From Bacteroidales bacterium (GTDB taxonomy: Bacteria > Bacteroidota > Bacteroidia > Bacteroidales > UBA3824): a stretch of DNA of 24,761 nt. This document shows, piece after piece, positions 14,391-21,643 of this stretch; position 1 is the first letter of the stretch; the number at the start of each line of letters is the position of its first letter. Below the pieces are notes generated by a model. It did no database searches and was not told where the DNA came from. It worked only from the letters and a program-made list of their open reading frames with translations. The stretch spans positions 1-24,761 of the forward strand of contig JAFYFR010000030.1 of the NCBI GenBank assembly GCA_017543645.1, in the 5' to 3' direction. Position numbers and translations under genes: made by a program.

Positions 14391-15269
14391 ATGAAACATT
14401 TAAACTGGATATTAATTTGTACGCTACTCGTAACCATGCTTTCGGCATCGTGCCACAACGACCAACAAATAATGTCGCGCATTCCCGTTGTCAAGGTTTA
14501 CGACAAATATCTCTATCAAGACGACATAGAAGCCCTTGTGCCCGAAGGTACTACTCCGCAGGACAGCGCACTCAAAGTTAAAAGCTATGTGGATGTCTGG
14601 GTAAGGAAACAACTCATGGTAAAGAAAGCCGAACTCTATCTCACCGACGAGCAGAAAGACGTGGAACGGCAGCTTGAGGACTACCGCGCAAGTCTGTTGA
14701 TTTACAAATACAAAGACAAATACCTTTTGGAAAATTTCGACACCACTGTTACCCCGCGCGAAGTGGAAGAATACTACAGGCAGCATTTCGACGACTTTAA
14801 GCTACAGCGCAACGCTGTAAAGGCTTTTTTTGTGAAAATTCCATTGGAATCTAACGAAATTCAGCATCTTAAAATGCTTTTGGATTTCCGTTCAGAAAAA
14901 GACTCGCTCAAGCTTTTGGATTTTTGCCGCGACAACTCGCTCGCATACGACAATTTCGGCTGCGACTGGCTCTCGTTTTACGATGCCGCCGAAAGCTTGC
15001 CCGAAACCGTTGACCAGAACGACGACCGCATCAAGAGCAAACGCATAATAACACAGAACGACAACCAGTATATGTATATGCTCAAAATCAGGGACTATCT
15101 GCCCTCTGGTTCGCTCGAACCGTTTGAAATGGCTAAACGCCGTGTTGAGAACGTGGTGCTGACATCTAAAATTTCTAAACGCCTTAAACAACTTGAAGAC
15201 GAACTTTACGAAAACGCTGTAAACAACGGAACATTAGAATATTATAACGTGGATAACAATAAAGAATAA
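14391..15269 (+). CDS. SurA-like lipoprotein without a recognisable active parvulin domain
   Basis: 292 residues. The N-terminus (KHLNWILICTLLVTMLSASC) is a lipoprotein signal with the acylated Cys at 21. The lipobox is imperfect. The next ~100 residues match the helical N-terminal chaperone module of SurA (VVKVYDKYLYQDDIEAL, then VDVWVRKQLMVKKAE). A stretch at ~140-230 lies where a parvulin domain would be but lacks the GGxLG motif and the terminal histidine motif. It is placed between two parvulin genes in one operon, 10 bp after the first and 6 bp before the second. It probably acts as a membrane-attached chaperone or adaptor in outer-membrane protein assembly; that role is inferred from context. 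Confidence 0.75.
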   Translation: MKHLNWILICTLLVTMLSASCHNDQQIMSRIPVVKVYDKYLYQDDIEALVPEGTTPQDSALKVKSYVDVWVRKQLMVKKAELYLTDEQKDVERQLEDYRASLLIYKYKDKYLLENFDTTVTPREVEEYYRQHFDDFKLQRNAVKAFFVKIPLESNEIQHLKMLLDFRSEKDSLKLLDFCRDNSLAYDNFGCDWLSFYDAAESLPETVDQNDDRIKSKRIITQNDNQYMYMLKIRDYLPSGSLEPFEMAKRRVENVVLTSKISKRLKQLEDELYENAVNNGTLEYYNVDNNKE

Positions 15270-15275
15270 AATAAA

Positions 15276-16796
15276 ATGATAAAAAAGATATTTGCACTTT
15301 CAGCATTGATTTACATATCGTCGGTGTGCGCAGCTGTGGCACAAGACTCCACCGCCATAACACAACAGGACACTATCGCGGTAGCAAAAGACACCGTTGC
15401 CGTTACCAAAGATACTGTAGCAATTACCAAGGATACTGTAAATCCCATAGTAATACAGGCACCGCAGATACCGCCTGCACCCGAATCGCACGAAATAATC
15501 GTTGTAGACAAGGTGGTGGCTGTGGTAGGCAACAAAATTATCCTCGAATCGGAAGTACAAGCCCAGTTTATGCAGGCTCAGGCACGCAACAGCAACGTAA
15601 ACAAGGCAAAGGTATTTGAAGACCTGCTATATCAAAAACTTCTTGTGGCACAGGCAGAAATCGACAGTATCGATGTAAAAATCACCGCCAAACAGGTAGA
15701 AGACCAAGTAACAGAAAAACTCAACCGCTTTATCGACGAGATGGGCGGCGTGGAAAAAATGGAGGAGTATTTTAACAAACCTCTCGCCGAAATCAAGGAG
15801 GACCTCCGCGACGTTACCCGCGACCAGCTGATAGCCAGCGCGGAACAAGACGAAATTACTAAGGAAATCAAAGTTACGCCCTCGGATGTGAACAAATATT
15901 TTAAATCACTTCCCAAAGACTCGCTTCCGCTAATCGACCTCCAGTTTGAGATTTGCGAAATAGTAATTCACCCTTCCATCTCCAAAAAAGACCGCGACGA
16001 AGTAAAACGGCGTCTGCTCGACATCAAAAACGACGTGCTCAACAACGGTGCGCTATTTGAAACCAAAGCGGTGCTTTACAGCGAAGACCCCGGCTCGGCT
16101 GTCAACGGCGGCGAACTCGGCATGATGTCGCGCGGCGAGCTTGTTCCCGAATTTGCGGCGGCTGCGTTCGCGTTAAAAAAAGACTCCATCTCCGACGTGG
16201 TAGAATCCGACTTTGGGTTTCACATTATCCAGCTTATCGACCGCAAAGGCGAGCGCATCAACGTTAGGCACATACTCATGAAACCAAAGTTCTCCCCCGA
16301 ATCCAAAGTGCAAGCCAAAAACAAAATTGACAGCATTTACAACATCCTCATCAACAAGACAATAACATTCGAGGATGCCGCCAAGCTCTATTCCACCAAC
16401 GACAAGACAGGACAAAACGGAGGTATAAGAGTGAACCCCTACTCTGGCAACACCAAGTTTACAGTGGATGTGCTTCAATCTTACGCGCCTGCCGACTACT
16501 ATTACATCAGGAACATGAAGGAAGGCGACATCTCCCGTCCTATCGAGTCGTACGACGAGCGCGGTAATTTCGCCTACAAGATTCTATTTGTCAAGACCCG
16601 CACCGAACCTCACGTGGCAAACATCGAAACCGACTATCAGACTATCCAAGAGATGGCGCTCCAGCGCAAGCACGAACAGGCTTACGACAAATGGGTGAAA
16701 GAAAAATCACAGTCGGTATATGTAAAAATCGCCGACGAGTACAAAAACTACGACTTCAAATACAAAGGCTGGATTCACAACGAATACGAAAGATAA
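15276..16796 (+). CDS. surA: SurA-type periplasmic chaperone / peptidylprolyl isomerase
   Basis: 506 residues. A signal peptide (cut probably after VCAAVA, residue 22) is followed by a tandem heptapeptide repeat (32-52). The SurA N-terminal domain comes next (DKVVAVVGNKIILESEVQAQ, LLYQKLLVAQAEID). There are two parvulin domains. The first has EICEIVIHP, GGELGMMSRGELVPEF and DFGFHIIQLIDRKG. The second has NVRHILMKPKFS, FEDAAKLYSTND and GGIRVNPYSG. The last ~50 residues close the chaperone module, as in SurA. In the family it escorts unfolded beta-barrel proteins to the BAM complex. It ends 6 bp before moxR on the same strand. The gene symbol rests on architecture. Confidence 0.92.
   Translation: MIKKIFALSALIYISSVCAAVAQDSTAITQQDTIAVAKDTVAVTKDTVAITKDTVNPIVIQAPQIPPAPESHEIIVVDKVVAVVGNKIILESEVQAQFMQAQARNSNVNKAKVFEDLLYQKLLVAQAEIDSIDVKITAKQVEDQVTEKLNRFIDEMGGVEKMEEYFNKPLAEIKEDLRDVTRDQLIASAEQDEITKEIKVTPSDVNKYFKSLPKDSLPLIDLQFEICEIVIHPSISKKDRDEVKRRLLDIKNDVLNNGALFETKAVLYSEDPGSAVNGGELGMMSRGELVPEFAAAAFALKKDSISDVVESDFGFHIIQLIDRKGERINVRHILMKPKFSPESKVQAKNKIDSIYNILINKTITFEDAAKLYSTNDKTGQNGGIRVNPYSGNTKFTVDVLQSYAPADYYYIRNMKEGDISRPIESYDERGNFAYKILFVKTRTEPHVANIETDYQTIQEMALQRKHEQAYDKWVKEKSQSVYVKIADEYKNYDFKYKGWIHNEYER
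15369..15431 (+). repeat. 21-bp tandem repeat coding for DT(V/I)A(V/I)(A/T)K in surA
   Basis: Three consecutive copies encode DTIAVAK, DTVAVTK and DTVAITK, and a fourth degenerate unit begins DTVNP. The DNA copies differ mainly at third positions, so the peptide is better conserved than the DNA. It forms a linker between signal peptide and chaperone domain. Confidence 0.8.
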
Positions 16797-16802
16797 TTAA
16801 CT

Positions 16803-17768
16803 ATGGTACAATACAAAAGCGACGTAGAAGCCGCAGAGGCTCTTAAACAGAAGCACGACCAGCTAATCAGCGAGATTGGCAAAGTGGTGTTCGGACAGAA
16901 AGAGATTATCGAACAGGTGCTTACAGTAATGTTCAGCGGAGGACACTGCCTTCTGGTGGGCGTTCCCGGATTAGCCAAAACCCTATTGGTAAACACCATA
17001 GCCAAGGCTCTCGACCTAAAATACAAGCGAATACAGTTCACACCCGACCTTATGCCGTCGGACATCACCGGCAGCGAGATTCTCGACGAACAGAAGAATT
17101 TCCGCTTTATCAAAGGCCCGGTGTTCGCTAACATTATCCTTGCCGACGAGATAAACCGTACTCCGCCAAAGACCCAGTCGGCACTTTTGGAGGCGATGCA
17201 GGAGCATACGGTAACGGTTTCGGGCAACAACTACGTTCTCGACGAGCCATTCTTTGTTCTCGCCACACAGAACCCCGTGGAACAAGAAGGCACATATCCA
17301 CTACCCGAAGCGCAGTTAGACCGTTTTATGTTTAATGTTATTTTAGACTATCCATCGGTAGACGAGGAGATTACTATTGTAAAAAACACCACCCACGACA
17401 ACCATGTGGAAACCGCCAAGGTGGTTTCTGCCGAAGAAATCATATATTTCCGCAATCTTATCAAGAAAGCGGCAGTATCCGACAACGTGGTGAAATACGC
17501 AGTTACGCTCGCAGCCAAAACACGTCCGCACACAGCCACAGCGCACACCGCTGCAGACAAATACCTCAACTGGGGAGCAGGCCCGCGAGCGTCGAAGTAC
17601 CTTGTGGCAGGCGCTAAGACCTACGCCATGCTGCACGGCAAATATTCGCCCGACATCGACGATGTTAAGGCTGTTGCCCTGCCAGTACTCCGCCACCGCA
17701 TAATACGCAACTATCAGGCCGAGGCGGAAGGGCTTAACGAGGACGACATTATCAAAATGCTGCTTTAA
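16803..17768 (+). CDS. MoxR-family AAA+ ATPase
   Basis: 321 residues. The MoxR family AAA+ core is plain: Walker A GVPGLAKT (53-60), Walker B IILADEINR (111-119), then TPPKTQSALLEAMQE, ATQNPVEQEGTYPLPEAQLD with sensor 1, and the C-terminal lid with GPRASKYLVAGAK carrying the sensor 2 Arg. Members act as chaperone-like ATPases that activate or assemble partner proteins, usually with VWA/DUF58 proteins encoded next door. Here no such partner follows: the next gene is convergent aroD, 9 bp away. It is instead the last gene of the SurA operon, 6 bp after surA. A role in envelope protein maturation is inferred from that position. Confidence 0.92.
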   Translation: MVQYKSDVEAAEALKQKHDQLISEIGKVVFGQKEIIEQVLTVMFSGGHCLLVGVPGLAKTLLVNTIAKALDLKYKRIQFTPDLMPSDITGSEILDEQKNFRFIKGPVFANIILADEINRTPPKTQSALLEAMQEHTVTVSGNNYVLDEPFFVLATQNPVEQEGTYPLPEAQLDRFMFNVILDYPSVDEEITIVKNTTHDNHVETAKVVSAEEIIYFRNLIKKAAVSDNVVKYAVTLAAKTRPHTATAHTAADKYLNWGAGPRASKYLVAGAKTYAMLHGKYSPDIDDVKAVALPVLRHRIIRNYQAEAEGLNEDDIIKMLL

Positions 17769-17777
17769 GCGTTTTGG

Positions 17778-18422
17778 CTATGCGCATTCCAGATCTTTGA
17801 GAATCCTCTCCATCTGACCGATAGTCAGCTGTCCGGGTGCGGTAGCTTTGCCGTCGCCTGCGGCTGCGTAGGTAAACGGCGCACCCATCATTATCGACGC
17901 CGGACGGGTAATCTTGCCAGTCTCGCCCATGCAGAAAGCCACAATGTCGTTAAATTCGCCGTATAAGCCCAAAATTCGGGCGTTATCTGACACGGAATTA
18001 GACTTGCAGGCAAGTTTCACTATATCCGCGCCAAGTTCCTTACAATACTTAATAATGCCCTTTAAGATTCCGGCATCGGGAGTGGTCTCGTAGTTGTGGT
18101 ACGAAATTATCAGGCGGCATTTTTTGCTGAGCAGACAGGCGCGGCGCATCTTGATAGCGTACTCGGGGGCGCGTTCAATTTCCAAGTCGATATAGTCGGC
18201 ACCGTTGAGCGCGGCGGTCTCGAGCATGGCAATATCGTAATCGGGGTCAAACACCCCCGGACGGCATGTTACAATATAATGCCGGCTTTCGTCAGCAAGC
18301 AATGATATTATTTGGTCGGCGGTGGGCTTCACCAAGTCGACACGCAGTTCGGCGCACTTGTTGTCGCCGAGCTGCAGCATCGCATTGTCCACCCCTTCGG
18401 CCGAAAGGCATACGTAAAGCAT
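17778..18422 (-). CDS. aroD: Type I 3-dehydroquinate dehydratase
   Basis: 214 residues. It dehydrates 3-dehydroquinate to 3-dehydroshikimate through a Schiff base, step 3 of the shikimate pathway. Family residues are visible: the substrate-binding Glu25 and Arg27 in ELRVDL, the catalytic His109 in ISYHNYE, the Schiff-base Lys136 in DIVKLACKS, and the closing loop GAPFTYAAAGDGKATAPGQL. The length is slightly short for the family, at the N-terminus. It is the last gene of the aromatic operon; its ATG overlaps the TAA of aroF (TAATG), so translation is coupled. It ends 9 bp from the convergent moxR with no obvious terminator between them. Confidence 0.92.
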   Translation of the reverse strand: MLYVCLSAEGVDNAMLQLGDNKCAELRVDLVKPTADQIISLLADESRHYIVTCRPGVFDPDYDIAMLETAALNGADYIDLEIERAPEYAIKMRRACLLSKKCRLIISYHNYETTPDAGILKGIIKYCKELGADIVKLACKSNSVSDNARILGLYGEFNDIVAFCMGETGKITRPASIMMGAPFTYAAAGDGKATAPGQLTIGQMERILKDLECA

Positions 18423-19486
18423 TATTTCTTGGGGTTAATGATTTTGTCCTGAATATTGATAGATTCTTGGTGGATGGCCTGGAAAATCTTGGTGATAAGC
18501 TCGCGGCTCAGGCTGTTTTCGCCAGCCATCATCATATATTTGTTGAGCAGCGAATCCCAGCGGGCGGGCTGCAGCACAGCCATCTTGTTCTCCTTTTTAT
18601 AACGTCCTATGCCCTCGGAAATGCTCATACGCTTTTTCAGAAGGTCGATAAGCAGGTCGTCGATAACGTCGATTTTGGCGCGGAGTTCGTCGAGGAGCTT
18701 TGGCGAAATGCCTTCGGGATGAATCTCTCGGATTATAAGATTGCCGAGCATCTCGTTGAGAGCCTGAGGAGTAAGCTGCTGTTTGGCATCGCTCCAAGCC
18801 TTGTCGGGATTGATGTGCGATTCTATCATAAGACCGTCGACATTGAGGTCGAGTGCCTTCTGCGAAATTTCAAAAAGGTAGTCGCGCTTGCCGGCGATGT
18901 GGCTCGGGTCGCAGATAAGATGGAGGTCGGGACGGCGGCGTTTCATCTCGATAGGAATCTGCCAGAGCGGAGCGTTGCGGTAGAGGATTTTTTCGTAGCT
19001 CGAAAATCCACGGTGGATAAGACCGATCTGCTTGATTCCGGCATCTTGAAGACGCTCCACCGCGCCGAGCCAGAGGTCGACATCGGGATTTACGGGATTT
19101 TTTACCAGCACGGGTATCTCCACGCCCTTAAGACAGTCGGCAATCTCTTGCATGGCAAACGGGTTGGCTGACGTACGCGCACCAATCCAAATAATGTCGA
19201 TACCAGCGTTAACAGCCTCTTCCACATGGTGAGTGTTGGCCACTTCGGTAGATGTGATCATGCCAATTTCCTCTTTCACACGCTTCATCCACGGAAGACC
19301 CACCGTGCCGATGCCCTCGAAATTGCCCGGACGTGTGCGGGGTTTCCAAATGCCGGCGCGGAACACTTTGATTCCGTTGGCGGCGAGCTGACGCGCTGTC
19401 TCCACAGTCTGTTCCTCGGTTTCGGCGCTGCACGGACCGGCTATAATCAGGGGTCGTTTCTCAAATAACTTGTTAAGATCTATCAT
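18422..19486 (-). CDS. aroF: Bifunctional DAHP synthase / chorismate mutase
   Basis: 354 residues. The first ~255 residues are a DAHP synthase of the KDO8P-synthase-like (type I beta) group: LIIAGPCSAETEEQ, FRAGIWKPRTRPGNFEG, WIGARTSANPFAMQEIA, VLVKNPVNPD, LIHRGFSSYEK, LICDPSHIAGKRD and DGLMIESHINPDKA. It condenses PEP and erythrose 4-phosphate, the entry step to aromatics. The last ~90 residues, from about 262, are an AroQ-type chorismate mutase helix bundle (LLDELRAKIDVIDDLLIDLL, ISEGIGRYKKENK). The fusion joins the first shikimate step to the branch point for Phe and Tyr and is usual in Bacteroidota. It lies 11 bp after tyrA and overlaps aroD by one base. Confidence 0.94.
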   Translation of the reverse strand: MIDLNKLFEKRPLIIAGPCSAETEEQTVETARQLAANGIKVFRAGIWKPRTRPGNFEGIGTVGLPWMKRVKEEIGMITSTEVANTHHVEEAVNAGIDIIWIGARTSANPFAMQEIADCLKGVEIPVLVKNPVNPDVDLWLGAVERLQDAGIKQIGLIHRGFSSYEKILYRNAPLWQIPIEMKRRRPDLHLICDPSHIAGKRDYLFEISQKALDLNVDGLMIESHINPDKAWSDAKQQLTPQALNEMLGNLIIREIHPEGISPKLLDELRAKIDVIDDLLIDLLKKRMSISEGIGRYKKENKMAVLQPARWDSLLNKYMMMAGENSLSRELITKIFQAIHQESINIQDKIINPKK

Positions 19487-19497
19487 GATAATATGTT

Positions 19498-20343
19498 TTA
19501 CTTGTTTAATACTTTCTTTACTCTGTTGGCGTGGTTGATGTATTCGTCCATGCCGTCGGTGTCGTTGTTCTGGAGGAGCTGCTTAAACTCCTGAAGCTTT
19601 TCGATATAAGTGTCCAAAACCGACATAACATTCTCTTTGTTGTCGTTGAAAATAGGCGTCCACATTTCGGCATTGCTCTTGGCAAGCCGGACAGTGCTTT
19701 TGAAACCGCCCGAAGCAAGGTTGAAGATATTCTTCTCGTTTTTCTCCTTTTCTAAAACCGTGAGAGCCAGCGCAAAAGAGCAAACGTGCGGAATATGCGA
19801 AACGTATGCAACGTGTATATCGTGGTTGTAAGAATTAAAAAACATAGGATTCATGTTCAGCACCTCGAACATCTCCCTGACTGTAGCCACAGCCTTCTCG
19901 TCGCTATCTTCGGCATCGCAGATGATAAAAGCCTTGCCGTCGAACATGCCCGAAATAGCCGACCATGGACCAGAATTTTCGGTTCCTGCCATTGGGTGAC
20001 ATGCCACGTAACGGCGGCGGTTCTGATGGTATTTTACACGCTCGCAGATAGTTCCCTTACAGCTGGCAACGTCGATAACTATCTGATGTTCGGTAACTTT
20101 GTCGAGGATCTGCGGCAGAATCTTCACAACCGCGCTCACCGGCACAGCCACTATAATAATATCGCCCTGGGTAACAGCCTCATCGAACGAAACTTCCTCG
20201 TCGATAAGTCCCACCTGCTTGGCAAACGCCGAGTGAACAGGGCTTTTGTCGTAACCGATAATGTAGTCGGCAAAATGTCTTTTTCTGAGATCGAGAGCGA
20301 GCGAACCGCCCAAAAGTCCCAATCCTATCACTGATAATTTCAT
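19498..20343 (-). CDS. tyrA: Prephenate dehydrogenase
   Basis: 281 residues. It oxidatively decarboxylates prephenate to 4-hydroxyphenylpyruvate for tyrosine. The N-terminal Rossmann domain shows GLGLLGGSLALDLRKR, IIVAVPVSAV and IVIDVASCKGTI. The substrate region has CHPMAGTENSGPWSA, and the helical C-terminal half includes HDIHVAYVSHIPHVCSFALA and LASGGFKSTVRLAKSN. No ACT domain follows, so direct tyrosine feedback on this protein is not indicated. It is the second structural gene of the operon, 79 bp after pheA, in a gap filled with short tandem repeats. Confidence 0.94.
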   Translation of the reverse strand: MKLSVIGLGLLGGSLALDLRKRHFADYIIGYDKSPVHSAFAKQVGLIDEEVSFDEAVTQGDIIIVAVPVSAVVKILPQILDKVTEHQIVIDVASCKGTICERVKYHQNRRRYVACHPMAGTENSGPWSAISGMFDGKAFIICDAEDSDEKAVATVREMFEVLNMNPMFFNSYNHDIHVAYVSHIPHVCSFALALTVLEKEKNEKNIFNLASGGFKSTVRLAKSNAEMWTPIFNDNKENVMSVLDTYIEKLQEFKQLLQNNDTDGMDEYINHANRVKKVLNK

Positions 20344-20396
20344 CTTATATCTGGTTTTATTACAAATTTCAAATTAAAAATTAAAAATTATGCTTT

Positions 20397-20425
20397 ATGA
20401 ATTATGAATTATGAATTGTGAATTA
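20397..20425. repeat. Tandem heptamer repeat in the tyrA-pheA gap; includes dispersed repeat copy 2
   Basis: Three ATGAATT units and one GTGAATT stand head to tail (20397-20424). AATTAAAA-type repeats precede them (20371-20390). The pheA stop codon lies inside the last unit. Positions 20407-20425 are identical to 3635-3653. Confidence 0.75.
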
Positions 20426-21265
20426 CATCATCACCGCGTTCCACGATTCCTCGCCCGCCTTGTATTCTCCCAAGACGGTAAGCTCCTTGAGCAGAGGACG
20501 TATGGCGGAGAGCATATCGCAATATTTTTGATATTCGGCAAACCTTACATCAATGTAGAACATGTAGTGCATCGGCTGCCCGATAATAGGGCTCGACTCG
20601 ATTTTGGTAAGGTCAACGCCATAAAAAGATATTATGCTGAGAATCTGCGATAGGCTGCCCTGATGGTTCTGAAGGATGATAGAAAGCGAAGCCTTGTCGC
20701 AGTTGGCAGGACGGTTGCCGTTGTTTGGCTGGACGATAAGGAACCGCGTGTAGTTTTTCTTGTTGGTTTCGATACCCGCCGACACAATCTCCAATCCGTA
20801 CATTTGTGCGGCGTACTCACCTCCTATCGCGCCTATGTTGGCAAGGTGGTTTTCGGCAATCTGGCGCATACTGATAGCGGTGCTTTCGCTCTCCACAAGC
20901 CTGATGTCGGGATACTTGCGGAAAAACTGCCTCGTTTGGTTGATTGCCATATAATGACTTCTCACCTCGGCGATGTCGTCCAGCTTGGTGCCGGGGAGGG
21001 CAACGAGGTTCTGCTTGATGCGTAGCGACACCTCGCCGCAAATTTTTACATCGTACTGTCGCAGGAGCTTAAGATTGGCGTGGATAGTGCCGCTGATGGT
21101 GTTTTCGATAGCCATAATGCCGAAATCGCTTTCAAAGCCAGTCACGGCATCCAACACATCGTTGAAAGTGATTTTTTCCACCACGTCGATTTCGTTATCC
21201 TTAAAAAACTCACGCGCAGCCACTTCGTGAAACGCGCCCCTTACTCCTTGTATTGCTACTTTCAT
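20423..21265 (-). CDS. pheA: Prephenate dehydratase with ACT regulatory domain
   Basis: 280 residues from ATG 21265 (MKVAIQGVRGAFHEVAAREF). A TTG six codons upstream is in frame but lies beside the terminator U-tract. The enzyme converts prephenate to phenylpyruvate for phenylalanine. The catalytic domain shows the GVRGAFHE start, FGIMAIENTISGTI, GAIGGEYAAQMYGL and the NYTRFLIV motif at ~172 with the essential Thr. The C-terminal ACT domain (~192-275: HQGSLSQILSIISFYGVDLT, KIESSPIIGQP) is the site of Phe feedback in the family. No chorismate mutase domain is fused here; that activity is on AroF. It is the first structural gene behind the attenuator. Confidence 0.95.
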   Translation of the reverse strand: MKVAIQGVRGAFHEVAAREFFKDNEIDVVEKITFNDVLDAVTGFESDFGIMAIENTISGTIHANLKLLRQYDVKICGEVSLRIKQNLVALPGTKLDDIAEVRSHYMAINQTRQFFRKYPDIRLVESESTAISMRQIAENHLANIGAIGGEYAAQMYGLEIVSAGIETNKKNYTRFLIVQPNNGNRPANCDKASLSIILQNHQGSLSQILSIISFYGVDLTKIESSPIIGQPMHYMFYIDVRFAEYQKYCDMLSAIRPLLKELTVLGEYKAGEESWNAVMM

Positions 21266-21281
21266 TTTATTAGTAATTAAC

Positions 21282-21315
21282 AAAAAAGCCCCGCCGTATT
21301 GCTTGGCGAGGCTCT
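21282..21315 (-). terminator. Attenuator terminator upstream of pheA
   Basis: On the minus strand AGCCTCGCC, a 9-nt loop and GGCGGGGCT form a 9-bp stem (one G-U pair), directly followed by six Ts. It ends 16 bp before the pheA start codon. It therefore lies between promoter and structural genes and can only act as a conditional terminator. Confidence 0.9.
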
Positions 21316-21361
21316 AAATCTTTATATTCTAAACAGATACAACAAAGAAATATCACCTCGC
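21306..21361 (-). promoter_or_regulatory. Antiterminator pairing in the pheA leader
   Basis: RNA segment 21361-21342 (GCGAGG, the leader stop region, then UCUUUGU) aligns antiparallel with 21325-21306 (AUAAAGA ... GCCUCGC). Of 20 positions, 14 form Watson-Crick pairs and 2 form G-U pairs, with two symmetrical 2x2 internal loops and a 16-nt hairpin loop. The second segment holds most of the terminator 5' arm, so the two structures exclude each other. Pairing was worked out by hand. Confidence 0.7.
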
Positions 21362-21415
21362 GCAGCTGGTAAAGTGATAATAGTAAAAAAAATAAATCTT
21401 GTAGTTCTGCTTCAT
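21353..21415 (-). CDS. Phe/Tyr leader peptide of the pheA-tyrA-aroF-aroD attenuator
   Basis: A 20-codon reading frame, MKQNYKIYFFYYYHFTSCAR then TGA. Five Tyr and three Phe make 8 of 20 residues, six of them consecutive (YFFYYY, residues 8-13). It starts about 18 nt after the predicted transcription start and ends 38 nt before the terminator stem. By analogy with pheL/trpL-type leaders, a ribosome short of charged tRNA-Tyr or tRNA-Phe would stall at residues 9-13. Its front edge would then stop close to 21364, leaving the antiterminator segment (from 21361) free. A ribosome reaching the stop codon (21355-21353) would cover that segment and allow termination. The mechanism is inferred; peptide, terminator and pairing are seen directly. 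Confidence 0.9.
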   Translation of the reverse strand: MKQNYKIYFFYYYHFTSCAR

Positions 21416-21438
21416 TATGTTCTTAAATTATTACGGCG

Positions 21439-21470
21439 CAAAAGTAAGACGATTTTTTTGATAAAACAAA
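21439..21470 (-). promoter_or_regulatory. Promoter of the aromatic amino acid operon
   Basis: On the minus strand TTTG (21467-21470), a 20-bp spacer and TACTTTTG (21439-21446) match the Bacteroidota consensus fully. Transcription should start near 21432, about 18 nt before the leader peptide, giving a leader of roughly 165 nt before pheA. Confidence 0.8.
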
Positions 21471-21572
21471 ACATAACCAGTTTTTTTTTATTAATTCTGT
21501 AAATAAGGGCAAAGTAAAAACTCAATGCAGGTTAAATTTTTAATTTTTTTTAACAAATCGGCAAAAAAAAAG

Positions 21573-21601
21573 TTTGCGCAATAATATTTTTTGTATATTT
21601 G
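21573..21601 (+). promoter_or_regulatory. Promoter of the lipoprotein gene at 21644
   Basis: TTTG (21573-21576) and TATATTTG (21594-21601) are separated by 17 bp, a little short. The start site would be near 21608, giving a 5' UTR of about 36 nt. The rest of the gap between the aromatic promoter and this one (21471-21572) is AT-rich with no other signal seen. Confidence 0.55.
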
Positions 21602-21643
21602 CGGTAAGAAAATTATTTAAAACACAATTAAAGTTATCACATC

